NCBI GenBank assembly: GCA_905182985.1
Contig: CAJJDN010000005.1
Coordinates: forward strand, 189,823-253,822
Reading direction: 5' to 3'
Length of the DNA: 64,000 bases
From: Paramecium sonneborni
Lineage: Eukaryota; Ciliophora; Oligohymenophorea; Peniculida; Parameciidae
Positions 36,252-54,723 of this stretch are shown here, in pieces; within the stretch, counting starts at the first letter, position 1; each line of letters begins with the position of its first letter. The notes below the pieces were generated by a model. It worked only from the letters and a program-made list of their open reading frames with translations, was not told the DNA's origin and made no database searches. The position numbers and the translations under genes are program-made.

Positions 36252-36293
36252 TATTTATCAAAATTTATTAATAATAAAAGTTATATAATTAAA

Positions 36294-36717
36294 ATGATGA
36301 TGGAAATGTATGTGTATTGGACAGCCAAATGTGAGTTCATATTTGAAAGGTAACATATAGAATCAATTTTTAAAGCTGGAGAATTTATGATGATTAACCA
36401 TTCTTGTTATTTTGTGGTTGTTTCTTATCTTGCTTATATGCAATTATTCATATCATGTATATGCTTTAAGGGGATAAAGTATAAATCTTTTTGAAACAAT
36501 ATATGTATTAATTATGATTTATCCTATTAGGTCAAGAAGACTAGGGTTTTCTATATACTAATTCTTTTTAACTTTATCAAGTATGGTTACTATGATGCTA
36601 TTAATGACAATGAATGGATGGGTTAATTTATCAGTTGGTATAGGATACACTATTGGTTATGGAATTACATAAATCACTAAATCAAAGTCTTAGTATACTC
36701 AAGTTGATACAATATGA
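36294..36717 (+). CDS. Ctr-type copper transporter
   Basis: Two 26-nt introns leave exactly 124 codons. The N-terminus is MMMEMYVYWTAKCEFIFESW, giving methionines that can bind Cu(I) outside the membrane. TM1 is LLFCGCFLSCLYAIIHIMYML. TM2 and TM3 lie in FFLTLSSMVTMMLLMTMNGWVNLSVGIGYTIGYG. The MxxxM pair in TM2 (MMLLM) and the GxxxG pair in TM3 (GYTIG) are the family's signatures for trimer packing and copper passage. The C-terminus lacks the usual HCH. Length is at the short end for Ctr proteins. The start is 42 bp after the preceding stop. Likely plasma-membrane or vacuolar copper uptake. Confidence 0.85.
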
Positions 36718-37810
36718 TTTAAACTTAAGTAATTGATAAAAACATTTTAATTTATTTTAAGAAAATCGAATATTGATAAGTTTAATTTATTTATTTTAAT
36801 ATGGTGAATTTCTCTTACATTTCCATTTTATTCATCACTATTTATATAAATTTCATTGATTTATAAAAAAATTAATCATTTATATATTAATAGAGAATTA
36901 AGTATATAGATATCTCAATTTTATGGGAAAAACCGTATTTTTCAATTAAATTAAAAAGAAATTGAGATAATTTAGTTAATCAAAGTTATTCAAAAAGAAG
37001 ACAATGTAAAAATTACCTATTCTAATTATTTATTTGATTTTTAAATATGATTTGAAAAGTCAAAAAAAAACAATATAAATAAAATTAGTTAATTTGGTTA
37101 ATAAATCTAACAAAATCTATAAAAGAAAAAGGAAGTAAAGAAGTAAACTTAAAAAATTTAGAAAATTAGATCATTATCTTTAAAATATTATTAATTTATA
37201 ATAAGCATCCATTTAAAATATATTGTAAAATTAAAATTAATAAATATATAAGGACATCATCATACTTAATTATACATTAAAATGTATGTAGGATAAATAG
37301 TAGTGTATTTTATTATGCATATGGAACAAAATATATGAGAATTAATAAATTTAGAGTTGAATTAAATCAATTTCAAGATTTTTTTCAATAAATTTTAGTA
37401 TCAGATCATGTTTAATAATAACTTGAAAAATGAAGTTTTATGTCTAAGTGGAAAAACTAAAAAATTTTGTAAAATAATTTGGTTAAATTTGAAAATAAAT
37501 CCTAGTTCTTTAAAATTAAGGGAATAGTAAGAATAGATATATTAATCTATCTCTGATTTGTAGGTTATAATTTTAAAAGACATGACTAAGCAGAAGAAAG
37601 CATGTCATAATAAATGAGAAGGATAATTAATAGTTGAAGATAAAGAAAAATAAATAAATTAAAAATAAAAAGAGAATTAGATTAAAATTTTTTAAATTAA
37701 GTTGCTAGATATAAGTTTTTTTACTAAATAATTAAAAAAAATTAGTAATATAAATGAATATGCTTATCAATTTATTTATTTTAATAAAATAATTTATAAT
37801 AACAGTTTAA
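36718..37810. other. 1.1 kb without a convincing gene
   Basis: Several TGA-limited frames read somewhat protein-like, but none can be joined by plausible introns. One is 36801-36965 (+, 54 codons, hydrophobic start MVNFSYISILFITIYINF). Others are a frame around 36870-37050 and one around 37260-37430. It may hold a decayed gene or only 3' regions of the two convergent neighbours. Confidence 0.4.
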
Positions 37811-41858
<4,048 letters not shown>

Positions 41859-41867
41859 TAATTTAAA
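41859..41867. promoter_or_regulatory. 9-bp gap between divergent start codons
   Basis: CAT of the leftward kinase (41856-41858) and ATG of the rightward gene (41868) are separated by the nine bases taatttaaa. Both starts are the first in-frame ATG of frames that check out to their stops. Transcription start sites and any promoter elements must then lie inside the neighbouring coding sequence, or one start codon is further downstream. Confidence 0.5.
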
Positions 41868-43146
41868 ATGTATAAATCCAAACGGACCCAATATGCAGGA
41901 TCAACTGCCAGTACTTTAGATCTATTAAAGGCATAGGATTGTCTCTTCTGTCAATAATGTCAAAAATTTTGCTGTCTCATTACTAGAGCTCTTTATATTA
42001 AATACTCAGCAAGCCAGAATTATTACTATCAAAAGGATATTAATATAATACTTTTACAATAACGATCTAAACAATATACTGCATATAAAGAATGGACTTT
42101 TTATGATACAAATGAATGTTTAAAAAGATTCTATTCTTTACCTGATACAAAACAAAAAACTATTGTATTAACTGAATATTATAAAGTAATTACTTTCAAA
42201 ACTATACTGAATAGTTTCACCGTGATATACCACGTCTTTTCATGTTACCTATAGCAACAACATTATCTAAATATCATGATAAACGTCGCAGAATAGAATA
42301 TATTAGAATATCTAGGATGCTTGGTGGACATATTGAATAACCAACAGCAACATAAAATTCTATTTAAACAGTATTAATTGAATATTCACATTAACTTAGT
42401 CATTACAAAATCTATTAGGTTAGTTAAATTTCAGTAAACAAGAATAATCTAATACATTGATTGAAATATAAAAGAATTTAAAAGAAGCCATAAATACATC
42501 CAAAACTAAATAAAGAGATTATGATTCTCTTAAATACAATCTGCCTTTATAATTAAAAAATTCTGATTATTACAATAAATCAAAATTGGAACATAAATCT
42601 GATACAAATTCAAGATTAGAATATAAAGAGAACTTTAATGAACTATTTTTAAAAAAAAAACCTTTAAGAAATTCAGCCATTTAAACCTAAAGAGAAGTTT
42701 CACAACCTAAAATTTATATCACTGAAAAAAATTGTAAATTATAAGTGCAATAAATTCCACTTACTTAAAGGAATGTGAATAATACAAAATAATCAATATC
42801 ACCAAGACCCACAACTTAAAGATCGATAAAACCATAAATCATGCAATTATTAAAGCCTAATCATAATAATAATAATAAGTTAAAAGCTACTAATATTATA
42901 TTAGAATGTCTAATGAGAAAATTAAACTTAGATTAAAAATCTCTAAAATAAAAATCAAAATCTCCTAATAATCCTTCTAATTAATAAGCAAAAAGAAAGA
43001 GAAGAGTAATGAGCACAAATTAAGAAACAACAAAAATAGATTTATCTTAATTAAAATAAAAATAATCATAATTACTGTAGAGTAAATTTGATTAAAACGT
43101 TATAAATAAAGGATATAAAACAGGAAGAGCCTCAGCAATGGCTTGA
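41868..43146 (+). CDS. Hypothetical protein with conserved-looking N-terminal block
   Basis: Two 29-nt introns leave exactly 407 codons, ATG 41868 to TGA 43144-43146. The first 130 residues look folded: CLFCQQCQKFCC is a cysteine cluster, and the following EWTFYDTNECLKRFYSLP and FHRDIPRLFMLPIATTLSKY with HDKRRRIEYIRI are rich in aromatic and basic residues. The remaining two thirds are disordered, K/Q/N/S-rich and strongly basic (QAKRKRRVMS). No named family. The N-terminal part is the place to search for homologues. Confidence 0.75.
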
Positions 43147-43213
43147 TTAATTTATTTATATTTTATTTATTTATTACTATTTAAAAAATTACAAAATAAA
43201 TAACAAAAAAAAA

Positions 43214-45740
<2,527 letters not shown>

Positions 45741-46038
45741 TTAATTTAATAATTAAATTGTAAAATAAATTAAATAAATTAGGTTTAAAAATTAAATTAT
45801 AATGTTGTTTCTTTATTGAAAGAGAATAGCTAGTTTTTTTAAGAAATTAGAGTATATGAAGTAATTATATGATTGAGATTCTTTGTTCCATATTAAATTA
45901 GAAATAAAATATAAATTTCCATAATAATTAAATTATCAAAAACATGCTTTTTATCTAGAAATTAATTAAATTAAGATAAAATGTGTTTCTTTTGAATAAT
46001 AAAAATTAATTTAAATTATTTTTATAATTGATTAGTAT

Positions 46039-46196
46039 TCAACATTTCTTGATTTTTTTAATAATTTCTTCATCATCATCAGCATTGCTAATTAAACTAT
46101 CAAAATCAGAAATATTTTATTCAATCTTAGAAACATCAGATAAATCATCATTATCATCATCATCATCATCATCATCTTCATCTTCATCTTCTTCCT

Positions 46197-46228
<32 letters not shown>

Positions 46229-46751
46229 TCATTATCATTTTCTTCATCGTCTGATTTTTATCTTAATTTCTTCCTTTATTAATTATTATCCTAACCCTTT
46301 TCTTTTTTAGAATTTATTTCATTTAAGGAGTCAGAACTGTATTACGCTTTATTATCTTTTTCTTCATGTTCCTTTAAAATACCTTTTAAAAATAAATAAA
46401 AAAGTCTACCTTCCACATCTTTTCTAGAATCCTCATCATTACTTGAGTTATCTTCAAATCTTTATTCATTTGTATCTTTAGTCAACTTTTATTTTTTTAA
46501 TTCAGCAATCCATTTATGGAAAACATCTATTGCTTCATCTAATCCTTTTATCTTTGTTTTAAATTGCACTTAACATTTGTCACAATTTAACTCAGCCATC
46601 TTAATTATTTTTTTTCTGATCATTTTTTTTATTTTTACATTTTAACAATGACACAATTTTTGTATCCACATAATGCACAATCAAAAATGGTTCTTATAGT
46701 CTACATTTTTTCCCTTTTTTGAATTTTGTTTGATTTTCTGCGTCCACCCAT
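46039..46751 (-). CDS. ELOF1: Transcription elongation factor 1 homologue (ELOF1) with acidic tail
   Basis: From ATG 46751 to TGA 46039-46041; introns of 23 and 27 nt leave exactly 221 codons. The first 80 residues are ELOF1: basic MGGRRKSNKIQKREK, then FDCALCGYKNCVIVK, then LNCDKCQVQFKTKI and GLDEAIDVFHKWIAEL. The two CxxC pairs bind zinc. The family protein is about 80-90 residues long and binds RNA polymerase II near the downstream DNA. Here a tail of about 140 residues follows, becoming extremely acidic and asparagine-rich (runs of D, E and N), then EEIIKKIKKC. The acidic tail could contact histones, as in other elongation factors, but that is inference. Confidence 0.88.
46147..46239. repeat. 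Trinucleotide runs (ATC/ATT) in the acidic tail
   Basis: Runs of cat/atc and then att triplets, read on the minus strand as GAT (Asp), GAA and AAT (Asn) codons of the ELOF1 tail. In the plus direction they produce a spurious poly-serine open frame that is not a gene. Confidence 0.85.
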
Positions 46752-47159
46752 TATTATGAATTAATTATATATAATATTTAATTCTGTATCTATTAGGTAA
46801 ATATAATCATAATCATTTTTTTTGATTAATTAAATATAAGATATTTTTTATCATTTTCAATTATACTCTAAGTCTTTTTAAAATTTTAATATAAAAAATG
46901 ACCTAAAAATAAATTTATATCATTAAGAATATATTATTTAATATTTCATTAATTTAATAGTCAAAAAAAATAATTTAAAACTATCTATCAATTTATGATT
47001 ATTATGATTGGATATATAACTAGAATTTAATATGGATTTGAAAATTTAGTTATAAATATTGAATGTAAATTTAAGTAGAAATATTGTTAATTTAGAAGAA
47101 TTATATAATTATGAAAATATATATTTCTGAAATACTGTTATTTAATTTACTTTATGCAA
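46752..47159. other. Divergent intergenic region, no gene seen
   Basis: About 410 bp between the start of ELOF1 (leftward) and the next rightward gene. AT-rich, with no protein-like frame; presumably holds both promoters. Confidence 0.5.
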
Positions 47160-48935
47160 ATGAAAATAATGAAAGTTTTAAGTATGGAAACTGATAAAAG
47201 TGACAAAAGTCCATAGATAATGAGAAAGAATAATGAACACTTTGTTTCTTATAGTGTTGACGAAAAGTACACTTGTTAATGCAATTTATGCATATCATCG
47301 TTGAAGAAAAAGTAATTAGATACAATAATTCAGAATACCAAAACCTTTGGAAGAACTACAGTAACTTAAAGCAAAGTCAAATACAAATGATAGAGACTTT
47401 ATTTTTATTGTGACTCGTTTAGTTTAAGAATCATTTGGAAGAACTCTAAACATTTAGATATAGGACACTGTTTATTTCGAGAAAGGGGAGCCTTAATCTA
47501 TTTTATAGAGTATCAAAGATGGTATAGATAGGCCATTCTAATTGAGAGTTTAGTAATGGAAAGGATCATTATAAAAATTAATGCAATACATGAATAACAG
47601 AAGAAAGAAAATAGCTAATACAAATATGTAATTAGATTTAATTCAATTAAGTGAAAAATAATACTCAGCTTTAAGTATTTAGTAATTAAATTATAAAAGG
47701 TAATGTCAATAAGGAATAAATAAACAATATTAGTGAAAAAAGTAAGGAAGCAGTCTTGGTTAAATTTGATGATGATACAGCATAAATAATGACCGAATCT
47801 GAGTTTTTTATGTTAATGTCTAAAAGAAAGGGGGATAAATTCTGGCACAGAATATTTTATATTTAAAATTACATTAAGCAAAGAGCTTTTTTGACACATA
47901 GGATTTAATTTAATAGAAGAAGAGATTCTACTCATAAATTATTTGAAAGAAGTGCAATGGAAACACGTATTATTAGAGGTGAAGTTATTTCAGCATCAAC
48001 AGAATATATTAGTTAAGCAATTGAAGATGATTTTTTAAGATAATTAAAAGAAAAAAGTACTTTTGAATACTTAAGATATATTACATTTAAAATAATTTAG
48101 TTTCTAGATGTAAATGTCTAATATTTATATAGATACTTGATGACACTATCATAAATGAAGGTGTTTTTGAATGGAATTAAGATGATAGAGGAGATTTTCA
48201 ATTTTTCAATTCTTTTTAATTATCTTATGAAAAAAGAGCAAAAGATGATAGATTTATTTCTCCAAAATAACAGAATTAAAATAATAAAAGTAATGGAATT
48301 GATAGTGAAAGTGCAGAAGATGATAGAGATATAGATCCTAAAAAAATGTTTAATAGGAAATATTAATTACAATAGATGGCTAGAAATGCATAAATAAAAT
48401 TGAAATTAAAATAATAACATTTAACATATAAAGATACACCAAAAGTAAGTTAATGGTAAACCTATATGTAAGATGACTATCATGCCTTATTAAAATCAGT
48501 TGGTATTGATAAAAATTAATTTAATTTAAAGGAGGATAATTAATCAGAATTGACTTTCAAATAATTACATCCTGAAATCTAAATAGATTTTCAAAAAATA
48601 ATGAAAGATCAATCTTTATTCAACAAACTAAAGAGTAAAGTTTATATTAAATAAACATTTTAGAATAACTCTTTACAGATAATAACAAATCTAAGCCTAT
48701 TTCACAATCAAAAATGTTAAACAGTTTCTTTTTAACCCCAGAAAAAAAACAGAGATCCAGAACTGTTTCAAAATAACCGAGATAGGATCTAATTTCAACC
48801 CTTAATTAATCTTCAATTAAGAAAACCATAAGGTCAGTTGATCGAACTGTGAGTGAATTTAGGTATGATATAAGCAGAAATGGAAAAAGATCAGCAAAGA
48901 CTCTTAATAAAATACTTGGTTTAGCTAATAGTTGA
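47160..48935 (+). CDS. Hypothetical protein, 555 residues
   Basis: Introns of 22, 34, 23 and 29 nt leave exactly 556 codons from ATG 47160 to TGA 48933-48935. The N-terminus has a CQCNLC cysteine group. The centre looks folded (DFIFIVTRLVQESFGRTLNI, VKFDDDTAQIMTESEF, KFWHRIFYIQNYIKQRAF) and contains acidic and basic helices. The C-terminal third is K/Q/S-rich and basic, with SKQPRQDLIST and SIKKTIRSVDRTVSEF. No family recognised. Confidence 0.75.
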
Positions 48936-49494
48936 TTCTATATTAAATGAATCCCTGATGATTTTTATATTTAAAGAATTCGAATTATATTAATTAAAGA
49001 AAGAAGAAGTCCACCAAATTCTTCTATTCTTTTTTCATATAATCTAGTAATAAACCATTCTTTTTCTATAATCTGATTTTAATTTAGAATAAATAAAATT
49101 AAGCTTATATTCAAAATTAGAATTTCTATAATAATAATAATAAATGAAATGAAATGAATTATATTTAGAAGTAGAAAAGTTTCGTAAAATTAAAGAGAAT
49201 TAATAAATCATTATTAATAAGAAGATTTAACTTAAATGGTTCTTTTATATAAATATATTTTTTTATTAAACTATTACTTTACATTATTTTATTAGAATAA
49301 ATTATATAAAATAATAGATATATTTTAATAGTTTATAATTTTACATTTCATTTGTTTCATAAATCTAAATCATCGTCAATCTATCAAAATTTTGAGAAAT
49401 ATTTAAAATTTAAGATTAATTAAGCTGCTCTATTTTCAATAACTGTTAAACTCAGCAATTTGGTATTTTATAAATTGAATAAAAATTAATAAAA
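48936..49494. other. Uncertain region with a TGA-interrupted frame
   Basis: A forward frame from ATG 48958 encodes 64 residues, then a TGA at 49150-49152. The same frame goes on protein-like for another 40 codons (NELYLEVEKFRKIKE). The TGA lies inside three tandem copies of the 5-mer atgaa (49144-49158), so a slippage change may have created it. Either a decayed small gene or chance. The rest is AT-rich spacer. Confidence 0.35.
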
Positions 49495-49777
49495 ATGACT
49501 AAATATATAATTTAATTAGATGACTATTCATTTTTTATTAAGGAAATAGATCATATAAAATTGTTAAAGATATTATTAAATAATATTAACTTAGTAATTC
49601 TATATATCAAAGAAGTATAATCTATGTTCAAAAGGATAAAAAACAATTTAAAAAAAACTAAAATTTAAGATATGCAAGTTAAATTCGAATAATTTAAAAA
49701 AGCTTATCAAAAAGGATGAATGGATATTAGAATTTAGTCACTTAAGTAGAATAGTTATAAAAAAAGTAATTAATTGA
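49495..49777 (+). CDS. Small hypothetical protein, 85 residues
   Basis: One 25-nt intron (GTTAAA...AAAAAG) joins MTKYIIQLDDYSFFIKE... to LIKKDEWILEFSHLSRIVI and leaves 86 codons to TGA 49775-49777. Helical and basic, with no signal peptide. The donor and acceptor are both atypical (GTT and AAG), so the gene is only moderately supported. Confidence 0.45.
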
Positions 49778-49842
49778 TGTAAAATTGAAATTAGATAAAG
49801 AATTTTATTTAATTAATAAATATATAGATATATAATTAAAAA

Positions 49843-50410
49843 ATGAAAAAAGAATAGAAATCTGAAAAGCCATTACCTAAATCAGAAATGGAGGTGTTAA
49901 AATAATATCATCAATTCGTAAGAGATGATGATGAAGATATTGATCCAAAACTAAGTACAAACGATGATTATGGAAGAATGATAGCTAGAAAATATTACGA
50001 TAAACTATATAAAGAATTTGCTATAATAGATTTATCTTAATATAAAACAGGAAAGTATTTCTAATTAATAATTTTAAGAATTGGTATGAGATGGAGAACT
50101 GAACCAGAAGTAATGAGTGGGAAAGGAGAAACTGTTTGTGGGAATAAAGTGTGTACTAAAGATAAAGAATTGAGTACTTGGGAATTGAATTTTAAATATA
50201 AGGAAAATTAGGAAATTAAGAATACATTAGTAAAAGTGAAGTGTTGTAATATTTGCAGTGAGTAATTAAATTACAAAGTATTAAATTATTTGTGTGCTTT
50301 TCAAATAGAAACTTCATAAAAAGGTAAAAGACTATACAGAAGAGGAGATAAGACATATGTTAGCTAAATTAGAAGAGAGAAAGAAGAAACTTAAGTAAGA
50401 AGATTCTTGA
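49843..50410 (+). CDS. FRA10AC1: FRA10AC1 homologue
   Basis: Introns of 24 and 31 nt leave exactly 171 codons from ATG 49843 to TGA 50408-50410. The N-terminal part has DPKLSTNDDYGRMIARKYYDKLYKEFAIIDLS. The core signature is GMRWRTEPEVMSGKGE, then VCGNKVC, STWELNFKYKENQEIKNTLVKVKCCNIC and EQLNYK. This matches the human FRA10AC1 order (RWR.EKEV..GKGQ..CGN..C, W.VNF.Y.E.GEKRNALVK.RLC..C). The CGNxxC and CCxxC cysteines probably bind zinc. The human protein is nuclear and found in late spliceosomes. Confidence 0.88.
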
Positions 50411-50437
50411 GTAATTAAAATTATTAATTATATTAAA

Positions 50438-51622
50438 ATGTAATAAGATAATCATGTTTAAGGTCAATTAAGTCCAAAATCAATCGTTAGTTTGAGAATG
50501 GAATTCTTAGACAACTTTAAGAATAAAATACAAGGTAAACAAATGATTCCTGACATTATATCTCGTCCCTTATTAGAAGATATAATCCCATGTAGTATAA
50601 AAATGAATTTCAGTTAGTGAAATTTTGAATGAGAAAAGATTGTAACATCCTATTGCTTAAAATCTATACTATAATACATAATTATACAAAAATTATAAGA
50701 CACCAAACAAATAACTTTAATATCATACATCTAGATCAAACTATTTAAAATTAAATGACCCAGATATAAAATATAAAAAATCAAAAAATAAATAAAAAAG
50801 ATAATGTTCTTGTTCTTGTTATGGTTGTAGTAGAAAAAATTCAACAAAGATTAAAAAACCAATTACACCATAATTAAAAGAACAATAATATATTCTTAAT
50901 ACTAATAAAACTAATGAATCAAATTAGGCCATAAGTATCACTAAATCATTATTTAGAATAATATTCTATTGTAAATTCTAAATCTAAATGTGTATATACA
51001 TAGCCACTTTTATCTAAAATACATAAATAAAAGTAATGTTGTAACACAAATTAAACTGATAATCCAAAAATTACTAAACCAAATTTATATGATCCAAAAT
51101 CTTTGGATTATAAACTTAAGAAATAAATTCATAGACAAAATAAAAAGCAATAAATTTTAATATCCCAGTAACATCATTCTACAACCAAAGATTAATAGGC
51201 AAAAGTAGTATAGAGAGCCAATATGTAAAAAGTATTTATCTAAATAATCAACAAAGATAGAAGAAGGAGAGTAAAAAAAGATAAATGTTGAACAAATATC
51301 ATAAATTGAAAAAGAAAAAACTTTAAAATCTAAATTACATTAAAGAAGTTTCTCTAATTAAAATAAAACATCAAATTAAGTAGAATAAAATAAAAGTAAT
51401 ATAAGATATGTTGAATAAAAAAAATTATAAATAAAAGCCAATAAAGGTGTGAAAGATAATTATAATAAGTTTTTTGATTTATTGAAAAATAAAAAATAAT
51501 AGAAAAATAATATTAAAAAGAATAAAAATAAGATTGTAACTAAGTTGGAAGATTAAGAGATTGAAAATAAAGTTAAATACTAAATAGATTAAACTTTCTA
51601 AATCGAATAAAATAGCAAATGA
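50438..51622 (+). CDS. Basic hypothetical protein with CSCSCYGC cluster
   Basis: Starts 28 bp after FRA10AC1. Introns of 22, 22 and 31 nt leave exactly 370 codons. Almost the whole protein is polar and highly basic (K, Q, N, S). Ordered-looking parts are SPKSIVSLRMEFLDNFKNKI at the N-terminus and KDNYNKFFDLLKNKKQQ near the end. A short cysteine motif, RQCSCSCYGCSRK, lies near residue 120. No family recognised. Confidence 0.65.
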
Positions 51623-51702
51623 TCATAAGAATAATTATTTATCAATATAATAAAAAGGTTTTTTTTTTAAAATATTGTACATAAATATATTAAATAAAAT
51701 AA

Positions 51703-54499
51703 ATGTTATTATTAATTGTGAGTGTGGCTGGAATTATTTTAAATAATGTCCTTGCATTACATTAATAACAAGCAGGAGTACATGATTGGAATAAGAGACT
51801 CTTTGGTGAACTTAGAAATATTCAAGTTTAAGATTAAACAATATTTTATTAAAACAAGAACAATCAAAATGGAGTTATTGATAAATCAACAGGTTTTATG
51901 AATTGTTAAATATTTAGGTTAAGTAAAATATAGAAATTCTTATACTATGTGTGATTCTTATAATTATGTCACTTATGAACCAAATTAATAGATTATTTAG
52001 TTATTTAATGATGGATATTCAGTTTTAGCAGAATAAGAAATAGTTGGCAATATTGACCATTGTTTAATAGGATTGAATGGAAAATACATACTAATTTATG
52101 GATAAAATATACTCTCTCCTACAAGCAGTAAAATAATTGAAAAGTATCTATATAGATAATTTTAGAGTTGATTATAAGATTTTACATGCAGGATACATAT
52201 TTGATGATCCAATAATTGTATTGCAATAATAAAATGAAATTTGTGTATATTAGATTAGAGAATCAGTATCATAAAACTATTGTGTAGAAAGTTTGTATGA
52301 TGGTTAAATTCATGAATTTGGTAATACACTTATATATTATGATGATAAATTTGCTTATCATCTTAAAGATAAATCTGCCAAAACTTTGGATATTGAACTT
52401 ATAAAGAAAGTAGATAAATTTATTGGATTAACATAAGCATTAGTAATCAAAGACAAATCAAAAAAGCAAATAGTTAATTTGGATGGGTAAGTTGAATATG
52501 AATTAAGTTCAGATGAATTTGTTATTTAAAATTTAGAGACTTAAAAATATTATTATATTGTTACATAAAAAAATAATGAATTAAAAATAGTAACATTTGA
52601 TAGAGATACAAAATAAATTCATTCTGATATAATTGAATTATAATCAAAGTCATCAATATTAAATGCTTTTTTAATTGATTAAAATAAAAGATAATTCTTG
52701 ATTTAGTATTCTGATTTATAAACAGTTTTAGTTGACAATAAAGGTATTAAATGGACAACTGAATAATCTTTAATAAGCATAGACACAATTTTTTATGAAA
52801 AATATTAGAATTAAGAATAGACTCATAAAAATTCATATTATGAATCACTTGAGAAACATGGATCTAACAATCCTTTATTTTTAGTTTAAAATGTTATTTC
52901 TAGAGTTTTGAATGAAATTAGAGATTTATAAGAATTAGCTATTCATTTTATTGATAATTTGGGTAAAGAGAAAGTCTAAACAAGAGAAATGGAATAGACC
53001 TATGGATTAAAATAAAAAGTATACTTTTTAACAACATATGGAACTTTATTATGTTACGATTCTTAAGAGTTATCTTTGTTAGTAAAGTTACAAATAAATA
53101 ATTAAGATAAAACATTTAAATTAGTCGCACATCATTAGATAGAGTATAATAATATATAAATATATTTAGTTCTAATTTAATAAGACATTTTGATAATAAT
53201 GATGCCTAACCAACTCATGTTTTGTTTTATTATTCAAAAGAGAAATAAAGATTAAATACTTTTATATTAGACTTGTAACATGGAATAATTTAATAAGTTG
53301 CATCATAATCTTCTAAAAATATCTTATGGACAATACCTTATAGAGTAGAAGGAGGACCTGGATAGCATCATAATATTATTATTCTAATTGATGAAGAAAA
53401 CAATGTATTTACATATCCTAAACATGATTCCTTAAATACTAAAGAAATTATTTTATATAGAAACGATAATGGTGTATTAAGAGGATATAAATTATTTAAT
53501 AATTAATTAGTCAATATATGGACTATCAATGTAAAAGATGAAATCTTAATTATCAGATCATCTTATCATGTAGGAGAGGAAAATCCAAGAGTTGCCATTT
53601 GGGATGATAGAAAAGTTATATATAAATTAATTGATCAATCTAATTTTGCAGTATTAACATCAGATGGAGATAAACTTAAATTATTTATTATTAATGCTAA
53701 AACAGGCAAGATCATATTTTAAAGTGTCTAAAGTGAAGCTGATTTTAATTAACCAATCAATTTAGTTTTTGATGAACATTAAGTTTTTGTTACTTATTAC
53801 AATAAAGCATAAATGATGTTTGAAATTTGGACTGTTGAAATCTATCATGCTAAAGTTGAAGTTTCTTTTATTAAAATGTTAGAAAACTATTATTTTACAA
53901 AAACACCAATAATCACTAATTATTATAAAGCTGATTTTGAAGCATTTTTCTTATAATAGGTTTATGGATATCCTTTAGGAATTAAATATCTTGGAATGTC
54001 TAAAACTCTAAAATCATTGACTAAAAAAAATTTATTGGTAATAACTACATCAGGATAATTACATTCCTTAGACAGAAATTTAGTATCAACTAGAAGAAGA
54101 GAAAAAGCAGATTAACCTATTTTAGAATATTCCCTATAATCAGCGGAACTTCCTCCATATCAATATTAATTACCAGTTAATTTTTAAAATATGCTTACAT
54201 ATCATTAAACTGTATTACTATTATTAATTTATTAGTTTGATATTGAAAAATTTTCAATAGAATCCACAAATTTAGAATCATCAGCATTATTACTAGTATA
54301 TGGTTCTGATATCTTTTTTACAAGAATAGCTCCTGATAAAGTATATTATAAATATTATATTTAGACTTACGATATGTTATTGGATAATTTCAACTATAAT
54401 GCCCTTATAGCCACAACTATTTTGATAGCAATTGCAACAAAAGTGTTATCAAAATTGGTCAAATCAAGTAAATAGGTTAAATAATTTTATCTAAATTGA
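51703..54499 (+). CDS. EMC1: ER membrane protein complex subunit 1 (EMC1)
   Basis: From ATG 51703 to TGA 54497-54499, about 900 residues with a few short introns. It begins with a signal peptide (MLLLIVSVAGIILNNVLA) and the EMC1-like start of the luminal propeller (GVHDWNKRLFGELRN). The C-terminal DUF1620 part is clear: YGYPLGIKYLGMSKT, LLVITTSGQLHSLDRNLVSTRRR, LPPYQYQLP, LTYHQTV and LLLVYGSDIFFTRIAPDK. The single membrane helix follows (YNALIATTILIAIATKVLSKL). EMC inserts tail-anchored and multi-pass proteins into the ER membrane, and EMC1 holds the complex together. Splice points in the first 600 bases (such as 22-nt GTATCT...TTTTAG) are partly inferred. Confidence 0.88.
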
Positions 54500-54723
54500 A
54501 ATATTGTATAATATTATCATAAGTAAATATAAATTAAAGTTATCTTATAACTATATTTTTGATTTAAAGTTTTTTATCCATAATAATAATGTAGAAAATT
54601 GTATAAAAGTTAGAGTAAATATTTAAATGAAAAAGATTAATAAAAGAGAAACATTATATATGATTATCTTAATAAAGGTTTATCATAATATACAAAACAT
54701 TAATTATTTTATTTTTAATTATA

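Noticed and set aside
46028..46282. Poly-serine open frame on the plus strand
   Set aside because: Opposite-strand reading of the Asp/Asn codon runs in the ELOF1 tail.
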